Part shown: piece by piece, positions 7,924 through 15,462 of the stretch
Position numbering within the stretch: the stretch's first letter is position 1
Layout: each line of letters begins with the position of its first letter
Assembly: GCA_022827245.1 (NCBI GenBank)
Contig: JAJDTI010000134.1
Coordinates: forward strand, 1-33,483
Direction of reading: 5' to 3'
Length of the DNA: 33,483 nucleotides
DNA from: Pseudomonadales bacterium
GTDB taxonomy: Bacteria > Pseudomonadota > Gammaproteobacteria > Pseudomonadales > Azotimanducaceae
Made by a program: the position numbers and the translations under genes
Notes under the pieces: model-generated
Databases searched by the model: none
Told to the model about the DNA's origin: nothing
The model's input: the letters and a program-made list of their open reading frames with translations, nothing else

Positions 7924-8655
7924 ATGAGTCTGGAGGTGCACACCGGCGCGACGCCGAACGGCTGGAAGATCACGATCATGATCGAGGAGTTGATCGAGGC
8001 GGGCGTGGACCTGCCGGAGGTCAACTACCACACCGTCAGTCTGCGTGGCGACCAGTTCACCGACGCGTACATGGCGATCAACCCCAACCAGAAGCTCCCG
8101 ACCCTCGTGCACGACGGCCGGCCGATCATCGAGAGCTGCGCCATCCTGCATTACCTTGGCGAGATGTTCCCCACGAGCCTGTTTCCGACGGACGAACGGC
8201 GCTGGGACGTGATCCCCTGGCTCTACTGGCAGGCCGCCAACATCGGTCCGGTGTTCGGCAACAAGCTCTCCTACACGCGCTACATCAACGACGCGACCGA
8301 CGAGCAGAAGGCGCATCCCCTGGAACGCTTCGGCAAGGAAGCGCTCCGCCTCGTCGCGGTGATGGACCACCAGTTGGCGAAGCATCCGTATCTGGCGAGC
8401 GACGAGTTCACGGTGGCCGACATCGCCACCTGGTGCTGGGTCCGCTCCTACAAGTGGTCCAAGGTGGACATCACCACCAAGCCCCGGGTCCTGGACTGGG
8501 TGCACCGCGTGCGCGCCCGCCCGGGCGTGGAGCGTGGCATCGCCTTCGGCGTGCCGAAGGACGAGATCGACAAGTTCAGCAAGGAGCGCCGCGAACAGTA
8601 CAAGCGCGGCGGCGGCAGCATCGCGTCGAACACGGCGCTGAAGTCGGACCTGTAG
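7924..8655 (+). CDS. Glutathione S-transferase, YfcG/YghU-like
   Basis: This 243-residue soluble protein has an N-terminal thioredoxin fold (1-85) and an all-helical C-terminal domain (about 95-210). TPNGWKITIMIEELIEAG near residue 10 matches the TPNG-K signature of YfcG/YghU-type enzymes, which use asparagine/threonine rather than a catalytic cysteine and show disulfide-bond reductase or organic-hydroperoxide activity. NPNQKLPTLVHDG and ESCAILHYLGE carry the cis-proline and the glutamate-serine pair that hold glutathione. A strong GGAGAG precedes the ATG. A Tat-exported ring-cleavage dioxygenase gene follows after 23 bp, so the two are probably co-transcribed. Confidence 0.93.
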   Translation: MSLEVHTGATPNGWKITIMIEELIEAGVDLPEVNYHTVSLRGDQFTDAYMAINPNQKLPTLVHDGRPIIESCAILHYLGEMFPTSLFPTDERRWDVIPWLYWQAANIGPVFGNKLSYTRYINDATDEQKAHPLERFGKEALRLVAVMDHQLAKHPYLASDEFTVADIATWCWVRSYKWSKVDITTKPRVLDWVHRVRARPGVERGIAFGVPKDEIDKFSKERREQYKRGGGSIASNTALKSDL

Positions 8656-8678
8656 CCCGCCGTCCGGGGACCCTCGAC

Positions 8679-9446
8679 GTGGACCGGCGCGGCTTCCTGT
8701 GGGCGGGCGGCGGCGTGCTCGGAGCCGGGGCGCTCGCGTGGTGGCAGCGCAATGCCATCGCCCGGGCCGCGCTGTCCCGCCGGGTGAGCGCGGACCTGCG
8801 GCTGTCCGCGGCGCCCGCGCTGGCGAACGGCACGTGCGTGCTCACCGCCGAACAGGACGAAGGTCCCTTTTTCGTGCGGGCGCCCGTGCGCCGCGACATC
8901 CGCGAAGACCGCGCCGGCCTGCCCCTGACCCTGCGGATGCAAGTCGTGAGGGCCGACACCTGCCGACCGGTGCAGGGCGCCGCGGTGGAGGTCTGGCATT
9001 GCGACGCGGCGGGCGCGTACAGCGGCTACCGGGCGGACCTCGCGCGCAAGCCGGTCGACACGATGCTGTACCTGGGCGGACTGGACACCCACCTGGAGCC
9101 CACGCAACCGGGGACCTTCCTGCGAGGAGCGCAGGCGACGGGTGCGGACGGTACGGTCGAGTTCCGGACGATCTTCCCGGGCTGGTACGAGCCTCGCGTC
9201 CCCCATGTCCACGTGAAGGTCTTCGTTGACGGTACGAGCTACCTCACGACCCAGCTCTACTTCCCGGACGACCTCGCCCGGGACATTCATGCCAGCCATC
9301 CGGACTACGCGCCGCACGGGGCGCCGCCCTATGGACTCCGCAACGACCTGATCCTCGGCCGGCGCCCGCAGGCGGACGGCCTGCTCCTGCGCCCGGAGAG
9401 GAGGGGGGACGGATTGGTCGCGGGTTGCCGGCTCGGTATCGCCTGA
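8679..9446 (+). CDS. Tat-signal intradiol ring-cleavage dioxygenase
   Basis: This 255-residue protein starts at a GTG preceded by GGGGA. Its N-terminus (MDRRGFLWAGGGVLGAGALAWW) has the arginine pair and hydrophobic stretch of a Tat signal (RRGFLWAG), implying export in folded form. The catalytic domain shows EQDEGPFFV, VEVWHCDAAGAYSGY (probable iron ligand Y114), and FPGWYEPRVPHVHVKVF supplying Y170, H176 and H178, the two-Tyr/two-His Fe(III) site of catechol/protocatechuate dioxygenases. It is shorter than cytoplasmic enzymes of catabolic operons and belongs to the exported single-gene group whose substrate is mostly unknown. It lies 23 bp after the glutathione transferase. It converges on the oxidase cluster. 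Confidence 0.9.
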   Translation: MDRRGFLWAGGGVLGAGALAWWQRNAIARAALSRRVSADLRLSAAPALANGTCVLTAEQDEGPFFVRAPVRRDIREDRAGLPLTLRMQVVRADTCRPVQGAAVEVWHCDAAGAYSGYRADLARKPVDTMLYLGGLDTHLEPTQPGTFLRGAQATGADGTVEFRTIFPGWYEPRVPHVHVKVFVDGTSYLTTQLYFPDDLARDIHASHPDYAPHGAPPYGLRNDLILGRRPQADGLLLRPERRGDGLVAGCRLGIA

Positions 9447-9463
9447 CGGACCCCAGGGATGCG

Positions 9464-9484
9464 CCTCGGCGCTACCCGGCGAGG
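9464..9484. terminator. Weak stem-loop between convergent genes
   Basis: CCTCG and CGAGG are separated by 11 bases in the 40-bp gap between two converging genes. The stem has only five certain pairs and there is no T-tract, so it is at best a weak, possibly bidirectional terminator. Confidence 0.25.
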
Positions 9485-9486
9485 TG

Positions 9487-9837
9487 TCAGTGCGAAGGTG
9501 GCGGCAGCGCCACCGGGGCGGGGTCGGCGCCGAAGTGGACGACGCGGGTCAGCCAGGTGTAGTCCGACTCCATCGCCATCAGGCCGACGAGCACGAGGAG
9601 GGCGCCCGGCGGTACCAGGACCGCCGTGATGAGCGCCACCCGCTCCCAGCGCATGTGCATGAAGATGGCGACGATGAACCCGGCCTTCAGCATCATGAAG
9701 ATGATGATCAGCGTCCAGCGCGTGTATCCCTGGAACGCCATGTAGTCGACCATGTAGGAGGCCGCGCTGAAGACGAAGAGCAACGCCCAGATCCAGAAGT
9801 AGACCGAGATGGGGTGTTGTTGACCGGTGTCCGCCAT
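9487..9837 (-). CDS. Cytochrome c oxidase subunit IV (prokaryotic type)
   Basis: This 116-residue protein has three predicted membrane helices: IWALLFVFSAASYMVDYMAF, WTLIIIFMMLKAGFIVAIFMHM and ALITAVLVPPGALLVLVGLMAM. The lysine in MMLKAGFIVAIFMHMRWE is a hallmark of the bacterial COX4/CyoD-like family. It assists assembly and stability of the CuB site in haem-copper oxidases and is not catalytic. AAGGA lies 5 bases before the ATG. It is the last gene of the minus-strand cluster II-I-III-IV, separated from subunit III by 115 bp that contain a three-copy repeat. Confidence 0.9.
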   Translation of the reverse strand: MADTGQQHPISVYFWIWALLFVFSAASYMVDYMAFQGYTRWTLIIIFMMLKAGFIVAIFMHMRWERVALITAVLVPPGALLVLVGLMAMESDYTWLTRVVHFGADPAPVALPPPSH

Positions 9838-9892
9838 GCTGTCCTTACCTAAAGCCTGGTCTGACGGGGTGAACCGTCGGACCTAACAACGA

Positions 9893-9961
9893 GAGCCTTC
9901 AGCCCTACCACAAGGAGCCTTCAGCCCCTACCACAAGGAGCCCTCAGCCCCCCTACCACAA
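9893..9961 (-). repeat. Three tandem 22-24 bp repeats covering the coxC stop codon
   Basis: On the plus strand the units start at 9893, 9915 and 9938 and read GAGCC-t/c-TCAG, a run of three, four or six C, then TACCACAA. Each unit is one base longer than the one before because the C-run grows. The third contains the last Leu-Trp codons and the TAG of subunit III, so the array looks like the gene end copied downstream twice. On the minus strand each unit holds GTAGGG and CTTGTGG, words also found in the REP-like hairpins, but no long stem forms here. Confidence 0.88.
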
Positions 9962-10618
9962 ATAAAAGAACGCGAAGATGAATACCCACACGAGGTCGAC
10001 GAAGTGCCAGTACAGCCCCGTGATCTCGATGATGTCGTAACCCTTTTCCTCGTACCTGCCGCGCCACACGCGGTACGCGACGATTGCGAGGTAGACGACG
10101 CCGGCCGAAACGTGCAGTCCGTGGAAGCCCGTGACCATGAAGAAGACGGAACCGAATTGCGGGGCGCCCATGGGGTTCTCCCATGGCCGGACGCCCTCGT
10201 CGACGATGAGCTTCGTCCACTCGAAAGCCTGCATGCCGACGAAGCTCGCGCCGAGGATCGCCGTCACGACCATCAGCAGCGCCGCGGGACCGCGCTTGCG
10301 GCGATAGCCCATGTTCACGGCCATCGCCATCGTCCCGCTCGAGGTGATGAGGATGAACGTCATGATCGCGATGAGGAGCAGCGGCACGGGCACGCCGAAC
10401 GCCTCGAGCGCGAACACTTCGCTCGGGTTCGGCCAGGGCTCCGCCGTGGTCATCCGGACCGTCATGTATCCGGTCAGGAAGCACGTGAAGATGAACGTGT
10501 CCGACAGCAGGAAGATCCACATCATCGCCTTGCCCCAGGGAACGCCCCTGAAGACGGCGACATCGTTCGCCCAGTCGTTTACAAGCTGCAGGTTGCGCAG
10601 TCCGGTCGCTTCGGCCAT
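9953..10618 (-). CDS. coxC: Cytochrome c oxidase subunit III
   Basis: This 221-residue membrane protein has five helices, the short CyoC-like form without the first two helices of mitochondrial-type subunit III. Recognisable segments are WGKAMMWIFLLSDTFIFTCF, the glutamate-bearing ASFVGMQAFEWTKLI, FMVTGFHGLHVSAGVVYLAIVAY and the terminal GLYWHFVDLVWVFIFAFFYLW. HGLHV and WHFVDLVW are typical of the family. The subunit stabilises proton uptake into the D channel of subunit I. AAGGA lies 4 bases before the ATG. A 77-bp gap with a strong hairpin separates it from subunit I. Its stop codon is part of a repeat array. Confidence 0.95.
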   Translation of the reverse strand: MAEATGLRNLQLVNDWANDVAVFRGVPWGKAMMWIFLLSDTFIFTCFLTGYMTVRMTTAEPWPNPSEVFALEAFGVPVPLLLIAIMTFILITSSGTMAMAVNMGYRRKRGPAALLMVVTAILGASFVGMQAFEWTKLIVDEGVRPWENPMGAPQFGSVFFMVTGFHGLHVSAGVVYLAIVAYRVWRGRYEEKGYDIIEITGLYWHFVDLVWVFIFAFFYLW

Positions 10619-10644
10619 CCGGTCCTTGGCTCCTCTCCAGTGCC

Positions 10645-10664
10645 GCCCCCGGCATCCCGGGGGC
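10645..10664 (-). other. Strong hairpin between coxA and coxC
   Basis: GCCCCCGG and CCGGGGGC form a perfect 8-bp stem around a 4-base loop in the spacer between subunits I and III. There is no T-run after it on the minus strand, so it is more likely an RNA-stability or processing element that sets relative subunit levels than a full terminator. Confidence 0.45.
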
Positions 10665-10695
10665 GTAGTCGATAAACGTTACGGCGCCGCCCGGC

Positions 10696-12447
10696 TCACC
10701 CGGCGTGCGTCTGCTCGTCCGCCGAGCGGGGTTCGGTCTGCGGGATGAAGTCGTCCTTCATCCCCGGCACGCTGTAGTCGTACGCCCAGCGGTAGACCGT
10801 CGGCAGCTTGTCCTCCCAGTTGCCGTGCCGCGGCGGCGTCTCCGGCGTCTGCCACTCCAGGCTCGTCGCCTTCCAGGGGTTGTGACCCGAATCCGGCCCC
10901 CGGAAGTAGCTGTAGATCAGGTTCCAGATGAACACGAGCTGGAACACGCCCACGACGAGCGCCGCGATCGTGATGGTCTGGTTCAGCATGATCACGGACT
11001 GGTCGATGATCGCCATCTCGCCGTTGGCGAAGTAGCGCCGCGGCACGCCGACGAAGCCGAGGTAGTGCATCGGGTAGTAGATGATGTACGTGCCGAGGAA
11101 CGTCACCCAGAAGTGGATGTGCCCCAGGGTGTCGTTCAGCATCTTGCCGGTCATCTTGGGATACCAGTGGTAGATCGCCCCGAAGATGACGAGGATCGGC
11201 GAGACGCCCATCACCATGTGGAAGTGCGCGACCACGAAGTACGTGTCCGAGAGCGGCACGTCCACGATCACGTTGCCGAGGAAGAGGCCGGTGATCCCGC
11301 CCATGACGAAGGTGATGACGAAGGCGATGGCGAACAGCATCGGCACCGTCAGGTGGATGTTGGCGCGCCACAGCGTGAGCGTCCAGTTGTAGACCTTGAT
11401 GGCGGTGGGCACCGCGATGATGAGCGTCGTCGTGGCGAAGAAGAACCCGAACCACGGGTGCATGCCACTCACGTACATGTGGTGGGCCCACACGATGAAG
11501 CTCAGCACGCCGATGGCAACGATCGCCCAGACCATCATGCGGTAGCCGAAGATGTTCTTGCGCGCGTGGGTGCTGATGAGGTCCGACACGATGCCGAACG
11601 CGGGCAGCGCCACGATGTAGACCTCGGGGTGCCCGAAGAACCAGAACAGGTGCTGGAACAGCAGCGGGCTGCCGCCGCTGTAGTCGAGGGAGTCCCCGAT
11701 CGAGACGACCGCCGGCATGAAGAAGCTCGTGCCGATCGTCTTGTCCAGGATCATCATGATCGCGCTGACGAAGAGCGCCGGGAACGCCAGCAGGCCGAGC
11801 ACCGTCGCCATGAAGATGCCCCACACCGACAGCGGCATCCGCATCAGCGTCATGCCGCGGGTGCGCCCCTGCAGGATCGTCGTGACGTAGTTCAGCCCGC
11901 CCATGGTGAACGCGACGATGAACACCGCGAGCGACGCCAGCATCAGCAGGATGCCCCAGTCGACCCCGGGCGTGCCGGTCAGGATGGCCTGCGGCGGATA
12001 GAGGGTCCAGCCTGCCCCGGTGGGACCCCCGGGGACGAAATAGCTCGCGAGCAGGATGATGACGGACGCGAAGTAGACGTGGTAGCTGATCATGTTGACG
12101 TACGGGAACACCATGTCGCGCGCGCCGCACATCAGCGGGACCAGGAGGTTGCCGAATCCGCCGAGGAGCAGGGCGGTCAGCAGGTAGATCACCATGATCA
12201 TGCCGTGCATGGTGATGAACTGGTAATAGGCCTCGGGGTCGATGAAGTCGAACTGGTCGGGGAACCCGAGCTGCAGCCGCATCATCCCGGACAGGACCAG
12301 CGCCACGAGGCCCACCCCGATCGCCGTGATGCCGTACTGGATCGCGATCACCTTGTGGTCCTGGCTGAACCAGTACTTCGTGAGCCAACTGTGGGGATGG
12401 TGGAGCTCCATCGACTCCTGGTAGGGGATTTGTGCCTCAACCGCCAT
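10696..12447 (-). CDS. coxA: Cytochrome c oxidase subunit I (aa3-type haem-copper oxidase)
   Basis: This 583-residue protein has about twelve membrane helices and all expected ligands: H81 (ITMHGM) and H410 for the low-spin haem, H408 (VAHFHM) for the high-spin haem, and H273, H322 and H323 for CuB, with Y277 in GHPEVY placed for the His-Tyr cross-link. E275 and D111 (GARDM, plus N118) mark the D channel and K351 the K channel, so it is a proton-pumping A-type enzyme. Several usually invariant stretches differ (FPYVNMISYH instead of the common FPRMNNISFW type, and HPWFGFFFATTTLIIAVPTAIKVYNW), suggesting an alternative-oxidase branch. The ATG at 12447 follows GGAGGAG by 6 bases and is preferred to an upstream in-frame ATG at 12474. 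It lies 81 bp after subunit II. Confidence 0.96.
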   Translation of the reverse strand: MAVEAQIPYQESMELHHPHSWLTKYWFSQDHKVIAIQYGITAIGVGLVALVLSGMMRLQLGFPDQFDFIDPEAYYQFITMHGMIMVIYLLTALLLGGFGNLLVPLMCGARDMVFPYVNMISYHVYFASVIILLASYFVPGGPTGAGWTLYPPQAILTGTPGVDWGILLMLASLAVFIVAFTMGGLNYVTTILQGRTRGMTLMRMPLSVWGIFMATVLGLLAFPALFVSAIMMILDKTIGTSFFMPAVVSIGDSLDYSGGSPLLFQHLFWFFGHPEVYIVALPAFGIVSDLISTHARKNIFGYRMMVWAIVAIGVLSFIVWAHHMYVSGMHPWFGFFFATTTLIIAVPTAIKVYNWTLTLWRANIHLTVPMLFAIAFVITFVMGGITGLFLGNVIVDVPLSDTYFVVAHFHMVMGVSPILVIFGAIYHWYPKMTGKMLNDTLGHIHFWVTFLGTYIIYYPMHYLGFVGVPRRYFANGEMAIIDQSVIMLNQTITIAALVVGVFQLVFIWNLIYSYFRGPDSGHNPWKATSLEWQTPETPPRHGNWEDKLPTVYRWAYDYSVPGMKDDFIPQTEPRSADEQTHAG

Positions 12448-12528
12448 CGGTATCTCCTCCGTCCTCGATGACATGCCCGAACGCCCGTCCCGGTGGACGC
12501 GTTCGAGGCTCCTGCGCGCGCCGCGCGA

Positions 12529-13989
12529 TCACGGCCGTCGTTCCGCTCCCGGCGCGCCGGCCGGCGCGTCGGCGTGCGTCACGGCCGCGATTCCGTCCCG
12601 CGCCACGCGCGTATTCGACGCGAACCGGCCCTGCCGGCCGAGTTCGTTGATGTAGGCCACGACGTCGTTGATGGCGTCCTGGCCGTGCAACTGCTTCGAC
12701 ATGAAGGTCATCTGCCGCGCCAGCGTGTCCTTGCGGTCGTGGCCGCGGACGTGTTCCTGGAACAGCACGATCTGCCGCGCGAGGTACCAGTCGCTCATGC
12801 CCGCGAGACGCGGGGCGAAGGTACCGGAACTGCCGCTGCCGTCGGCGCGGTGGCATACGGCGCATCCCCGGTAGAGGTCGGCGCCGCGCTCGACGTCGCC
12901 CTCGATGGTGGCCGGCGCCGGCTCGTCGGGGAGCGACTGGATGTAGGCGATCACGTTCTCGACCGCGGCCTCGTCGAACAGGGTCGCTGCCATCGGCGCC
13001 ATCTGCTGGCCGTACTCGTCCTCCGGGTGCGTGCCGCGGAAGCCGCGCTTGTAGGCGTCGATCTGGGCGCGCATGTACCAGGCGGACTGGCCCGTGAGCT
13101 TGGGCGCGTTCAGCGCGAACAGGCCCTCGCCCTGCTGGCCATGGCACGCCGCGCAGACGACGTAACCGGCCTGGCCCGCCACCGCGTCCCCGACGGGCCG
13201 CGCGGCGTAGTCGCCCCAGGTCGGCCGCGAGGCGACCCAGGCCTCGTACTCGTCGGCCTCGTCGACGATCACCGTGCCCCGCATCGTGTGGTGGCCGATG
13301 CCGCAGAGCTCCGCGCAGAGCACCTCGTAGATGCCCGTCTTCGTCGGGGTGAACCACATGTAGGTGACCATGCCGGGCACGGCGTCCATCTTGGCGCGGA
13401 ACTCGGGGACGTAGAAGTCGTGCAGCACGTCCTTGGACCGCAGCAGCACCTTGATGGGCTGGTCCTTCAGGAGATGCAGGGCGCCGCGCTCGACGAGCAC
13501 GTCGTCCTGGCCGTACGGGTCGTCCGGGTCCATCCCGAAGGGGTTGTCGACCGTGATGAGGCGCGCGTCGACGGTGCCGAGGCGGCCGTCCTCGCCGGGC
13601 AGCCGATAGCTCCACGACCATTGCTGCCCGGTGATCTCGACTTCCCGGGCGTCGTCCGGAACGTGGACGTACTCCTCCCAGACGATGAGCCCCGGCGCGA
13701 GCATGCCCACGACGCCGATGGTCGTGACGATGGTGAGCCACCATTCGAGCCGCTTGTTCTCCGGCTCGTAGGCGGCCTTCTGGCCCTCGCGGCGGCGGTA
13801 CTTCCAGATGGCCCAGACCATGAAGAGGCCGACCAGGATGAACGCGACCCCGCAGATCCAGAAGGTCACGAAGACGGCGAAATCGATGTTCCCCCAGTTC
13901 GAGGCGATCTCCGTGAACCACCAGGGGCTCAGCATGTTGAACACCACCGATCCGAGGACGACGATCAGCAGAACGATGGCCGTGGTCAT
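12529..13989 (-). CDS. coxB: Cytochrome c oxidase subunit II with two fused haem c domains
   Basis: This 486-residue protein has two N-terminal membrane helices (about 36-62 and 84-105). The periplasmic cupredoxin domain has a complete CuA site: H190 (VLHDFYVPEF), C225 and C229 in CAELCGIGHHTM, H233 and M236. Two class I cytochrome c domains follow, with CAACH (C279, C282, H283) and CAVCH (C376, C379, H380) and candidate methionine ligands in QQMAPMAA and MTFMSKQL. One fused haem c defines a caa3-type subunit II; two in tandem is less usual and would give an electron wire on the enzyme itself. The ATG at 13989 follows GAGGA. It heads the minus-strand cluster; no CtaG, CtaB or SCO assembly gene is present here. 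Confidence 0.95.
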   Translation of the reverse strand: MTTAIVLLIVVLGSVVFNMLSPWWFTEIASNWGNIDFAVFVTFWICGVAFILVGLFMVWAIWKYRRREGQKAAYEPENKRLEWWLTIVTTIGVVGMLAPGLIVWEEYVHVPDDAREVEITGQQWSWSYRLPGEDGRLGTVDARLITVDNPFGMDPDDPYGQDDVLVERGALHLLKDQPIKVLLRSKDVLHDFYVPEFRAKMDAVPGMVTYMWFTPTKTGIYEVLCAELCGIGHHTMRGTVIVDEADEYEAWVASRPTWGDYAARPVGDAVAGQAGYVVCAACHGQQGEGLFALNAPKLTGQSAWYMRAQIDAYKRGFRGTHPEDEYGQQMAPMAATLFDEAAVENVIAYIQSLPDEPAPATIEGDVERGADLYRGCAVCHRADGSGSSGTFAPRLAGMSDWYLARQIVLFQEHVRGHDRKDTLARQMTFMSKQLHGQDAINDVVAYINELGRQGRFASNTRVARDGIAAVTHADAPAGAPGAERRP

Positions 13990-14476
13990 GCCAGGGCGTC
14001 CTCGAGCCCCGCGTTCCGTGCGCGGGACCATTGCGTTGCGTTCAACGTCACGGCTGTCCTTCCTCTCCCGGCGCGCCGTCCGGTTCGCCCGGTTCCGGCC
14101 GCTGCTTTCCGCTCTTTCCGCCCGCCTTCAGGGCGGGCCAAAATCGCCCGCCTCAAGGCGGCTCAAGGGTTCGACCGGGGTCGAGAGCTTCGCCCCGATC
14201 GCTTCGATGTTTGCCGACCGCCACGGCAGGCGGCGTGCCGACGCCGCACATTGTCTCAGAATCCGCGGTGGGATCGTAGGGGCCGGACGCGTCCCCGCCC
14301 GCCGTTGGCCGGCGGCCCGATCGCGGTGGCGGCCGCGCGCCGGCCATGGGCGCCCGGCGGGAGCCTGCACGCCTCGATGCGGCAACGACGGGCGTCGCTC
14401 TCGAGCCGCTCGACCCGCCCCGGTTTTCCGCCGTGCCATGGCGGCGTGCGGTAATGCGATTTAACGTTTCTTCGGA
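13990..14476. other. ~490-bp non-coding divergent region upstream of coxB
   Basis: No convincing coding frame is seen between coxB and the promoter of the next gene. The region is very GC-rich and holds several hairpins: GCCCGCC/GGCGGGC at 14120-14138, CCGCC/GGCGG at 14148-14161, and a GTAG-headed segment at 14276-14296 containing the palindrome GGACGCGTCC, which departs from the 8-5-8 design of the other GTAG elements. The coxB promoter must lie here, but I cannot place it with confidence. Confidence 0.4.
14120..14161. repeat. Pair of adjacent GC-rich stem-loops
   Basis: A 7-bp stem GCCCGCC/GGCGGGC with loop TTCAG is followed 9 bases later by a 5-bp stem CCGCC/GGCGG with loop TCAA. Both share the CCGCCT-x-CA-G core, as if copied from one another. 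Intergenic repetitive elements often look like this; copy number elsewhere is unknown. Confidence 0.45.
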
Positions 14477-14505
14477 TTGCCTTCGCCATAACCTTCTGGG
14501 ATGAT
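14477..14505 (+). promoter_or_regulatory. Candidate promoter of the two-winged-helix gene
   Basis: TTGCCT and GATGAT are separated by 17 bases, in a stretch (about 14458-14540) that is clearly richer in A and T than its surroundings. The distance to the ATG at 14542 leaves a leader of about 30 bases containing the ribosome-binding GAGAAG. Confidence 0.45.
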
Positions 14506-14541
14506 TTACGCGAACCGCAATGTAATGAGAAGTTGATAGAC

Positions 14542-15279
14542 ATGGACTTCAGAACGCAGGTCGCCGAGGAGAAGAAACGCCTGTCGCAGCAGCGGCGGGA
14601 CACGGAGAAGCGCATCGGTGCGCTCGAGTCGGAGCTGAGTTCGCTCGCCACGGAGATGAAAGGCATAGATGCCGAGTTGGCGGCGATAGACGCGTACGAG
14701 TCCGCCACTGCCGCTCCCGCTCCGAGGAAGCGCCGGGCACCGAAGGCTGACGCCCCGGCCCCGGCGAAGAGAACACGCCGGCGCCGCAGGGCGTCGCGGC
14801 GCGCCGAGATTGTTACCGCGATTGCTTCCTTCGGCGCCGCCGGGGCCGGCCGCGCGGACATCATCCGCACGCTCGACGTGAAGGGCGACAAGTCGGCCGA
14901 GCAGTCGGTAAGCAATGCACTCGCGGCGTTGAAGAAGTCCGGGGAGGTGACTCACCAGGACGGCAAGTACATGGCCCAGGCGGTGGAAGGCGCCGCGCCC
15001 GCGCCAGCGGAAGCCGCTGCCGAGCCTGCCGCCGAACCCGCGGCCGAAGCCGCTGCGGCGCCCAAGGCGCGCCGCCGGCGCAGGACGTCCAGGCGGGCGG
15101 CGATCGTTGCCGTCATCGAGGCGGCGGGCAGCGACGGTATAGGCCGTTCCGGCATCATCGAGCAGTTGAACGTGAAGGGTGACAAGTCAGCCGAGCAGTC
15201 GGTAAGCAATGCCCTCGCGAACCTGAAGAAGTCCGGGGCGGTCGCCCACGGGGACGGGAAGTACAGCAAGCCGTCCTGA
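14542..15279 (+). CDS. Basic protein with coiled coil and two near-identical winged-helix-like modules
   Basis: This 245-residue protein has no family I can name. Residues 5-52 form a heptad-rich coiled coil ([19 protein letters not shown]...). A Lys/Arg/Ala/Pro linker follows, then module 1 (about 78-143), an [16 protein letters not shown] linker, and module 2 (about 176-241). Each module opens with a poly-arginine run (RRRRRASRR / RRRRRTSRR), a helix, G-GRADII or G-GRSGII, then [26 protein letters not shown], which reads as helix-turn-helix plus wing. The two modules are nearly identical even in DNA, 294 bp apart, so the duplication is recent or gene-converted. The composition (basic tails, no enzyme motif, no signal) suggests a nucleoid-associated or DNA-bridging protein; this is inference. 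The ATG at 14542 follows GAGAAG by 9 bases. Confidence 0.75.
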   Translation: MDFRTQVAEEKKRLSQQRRDTEKRIGALESELSSLATEMKGIDAELAAIDAYESATAAPAPRKRRAPKADAPAPAKRTRRRRRASRRAEIVTAIASFGAAGAGRADIIRTLDVKGDKSAEQSVSNALAALKKSGEVTHQDGKYMAQAVEGAAPAPAEAAAEPAAEPAAEAAAAPKARRRRRTSRRAAIVAVIEAAGSDGIGRSGIIEQLNVKGDKSAEQSVSNALANLKKSGAVAHGDGKYSKPS

Positions 15280-15331
15280 CGGGTCTCCGGGCAGGACCGC
15301 CGAGGCCGAGGGCTGTCCGAGGGTCGAAAGC

Positions 15332-15406
15332 TGGAGCGGGAAACGGGGGTTGAACCCGCGACCCCAACCTTGGCAAGGTTGTGCTCTACCGCTGAGCTAT
15401 TCCCGC
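15332..15406 (-). tRNA. tRNA-Gly (anticodon GCC)
   Basis: This folds as a complete 75-nt cloverleaf read on the minus strand: acceptor GCGGGAA/TTCCCGC, D arm GCTC-AGCGGTA-GAGC, anticodon arm CAACC-TTGCCAA-GGTTG with anticodon GCC, variable loop GGGTC, and T arm GCGGG-TTCAACC-CCCGT with one G-T pair. The discriminator is T and the CCA end is encoded. It lies 52 bp after the two-winged-helix gene and 56 bp before endonuclease V, transcribed in the opposite direction to both. Confidence 0.97.
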
Positions 15407-15462
15407 TCTGAGGTCAGGATTCTGCCGCAAACCCCCGCCGAACTCAAAGCGCCGTTGCAGGC

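Noticed and set aside
9893..9961. CRISPR-like array
   Set aside because: Three repeats with no spacers between them and no cas genes; it is a plain tandem repeat.
10705..12471. 588-codon plus-strand frame opposite coxA
   Set aside because: Rich in His/Asp/Arg/Val from the reverse reading of membrane-helix codons. coxA itself is certain.
15332..15406. tRNA-Gly as an integration site for a mobile island
   Set aside because: No integrase, no repeated 3' end of the tRNA and no change in gene character on either side was seen.
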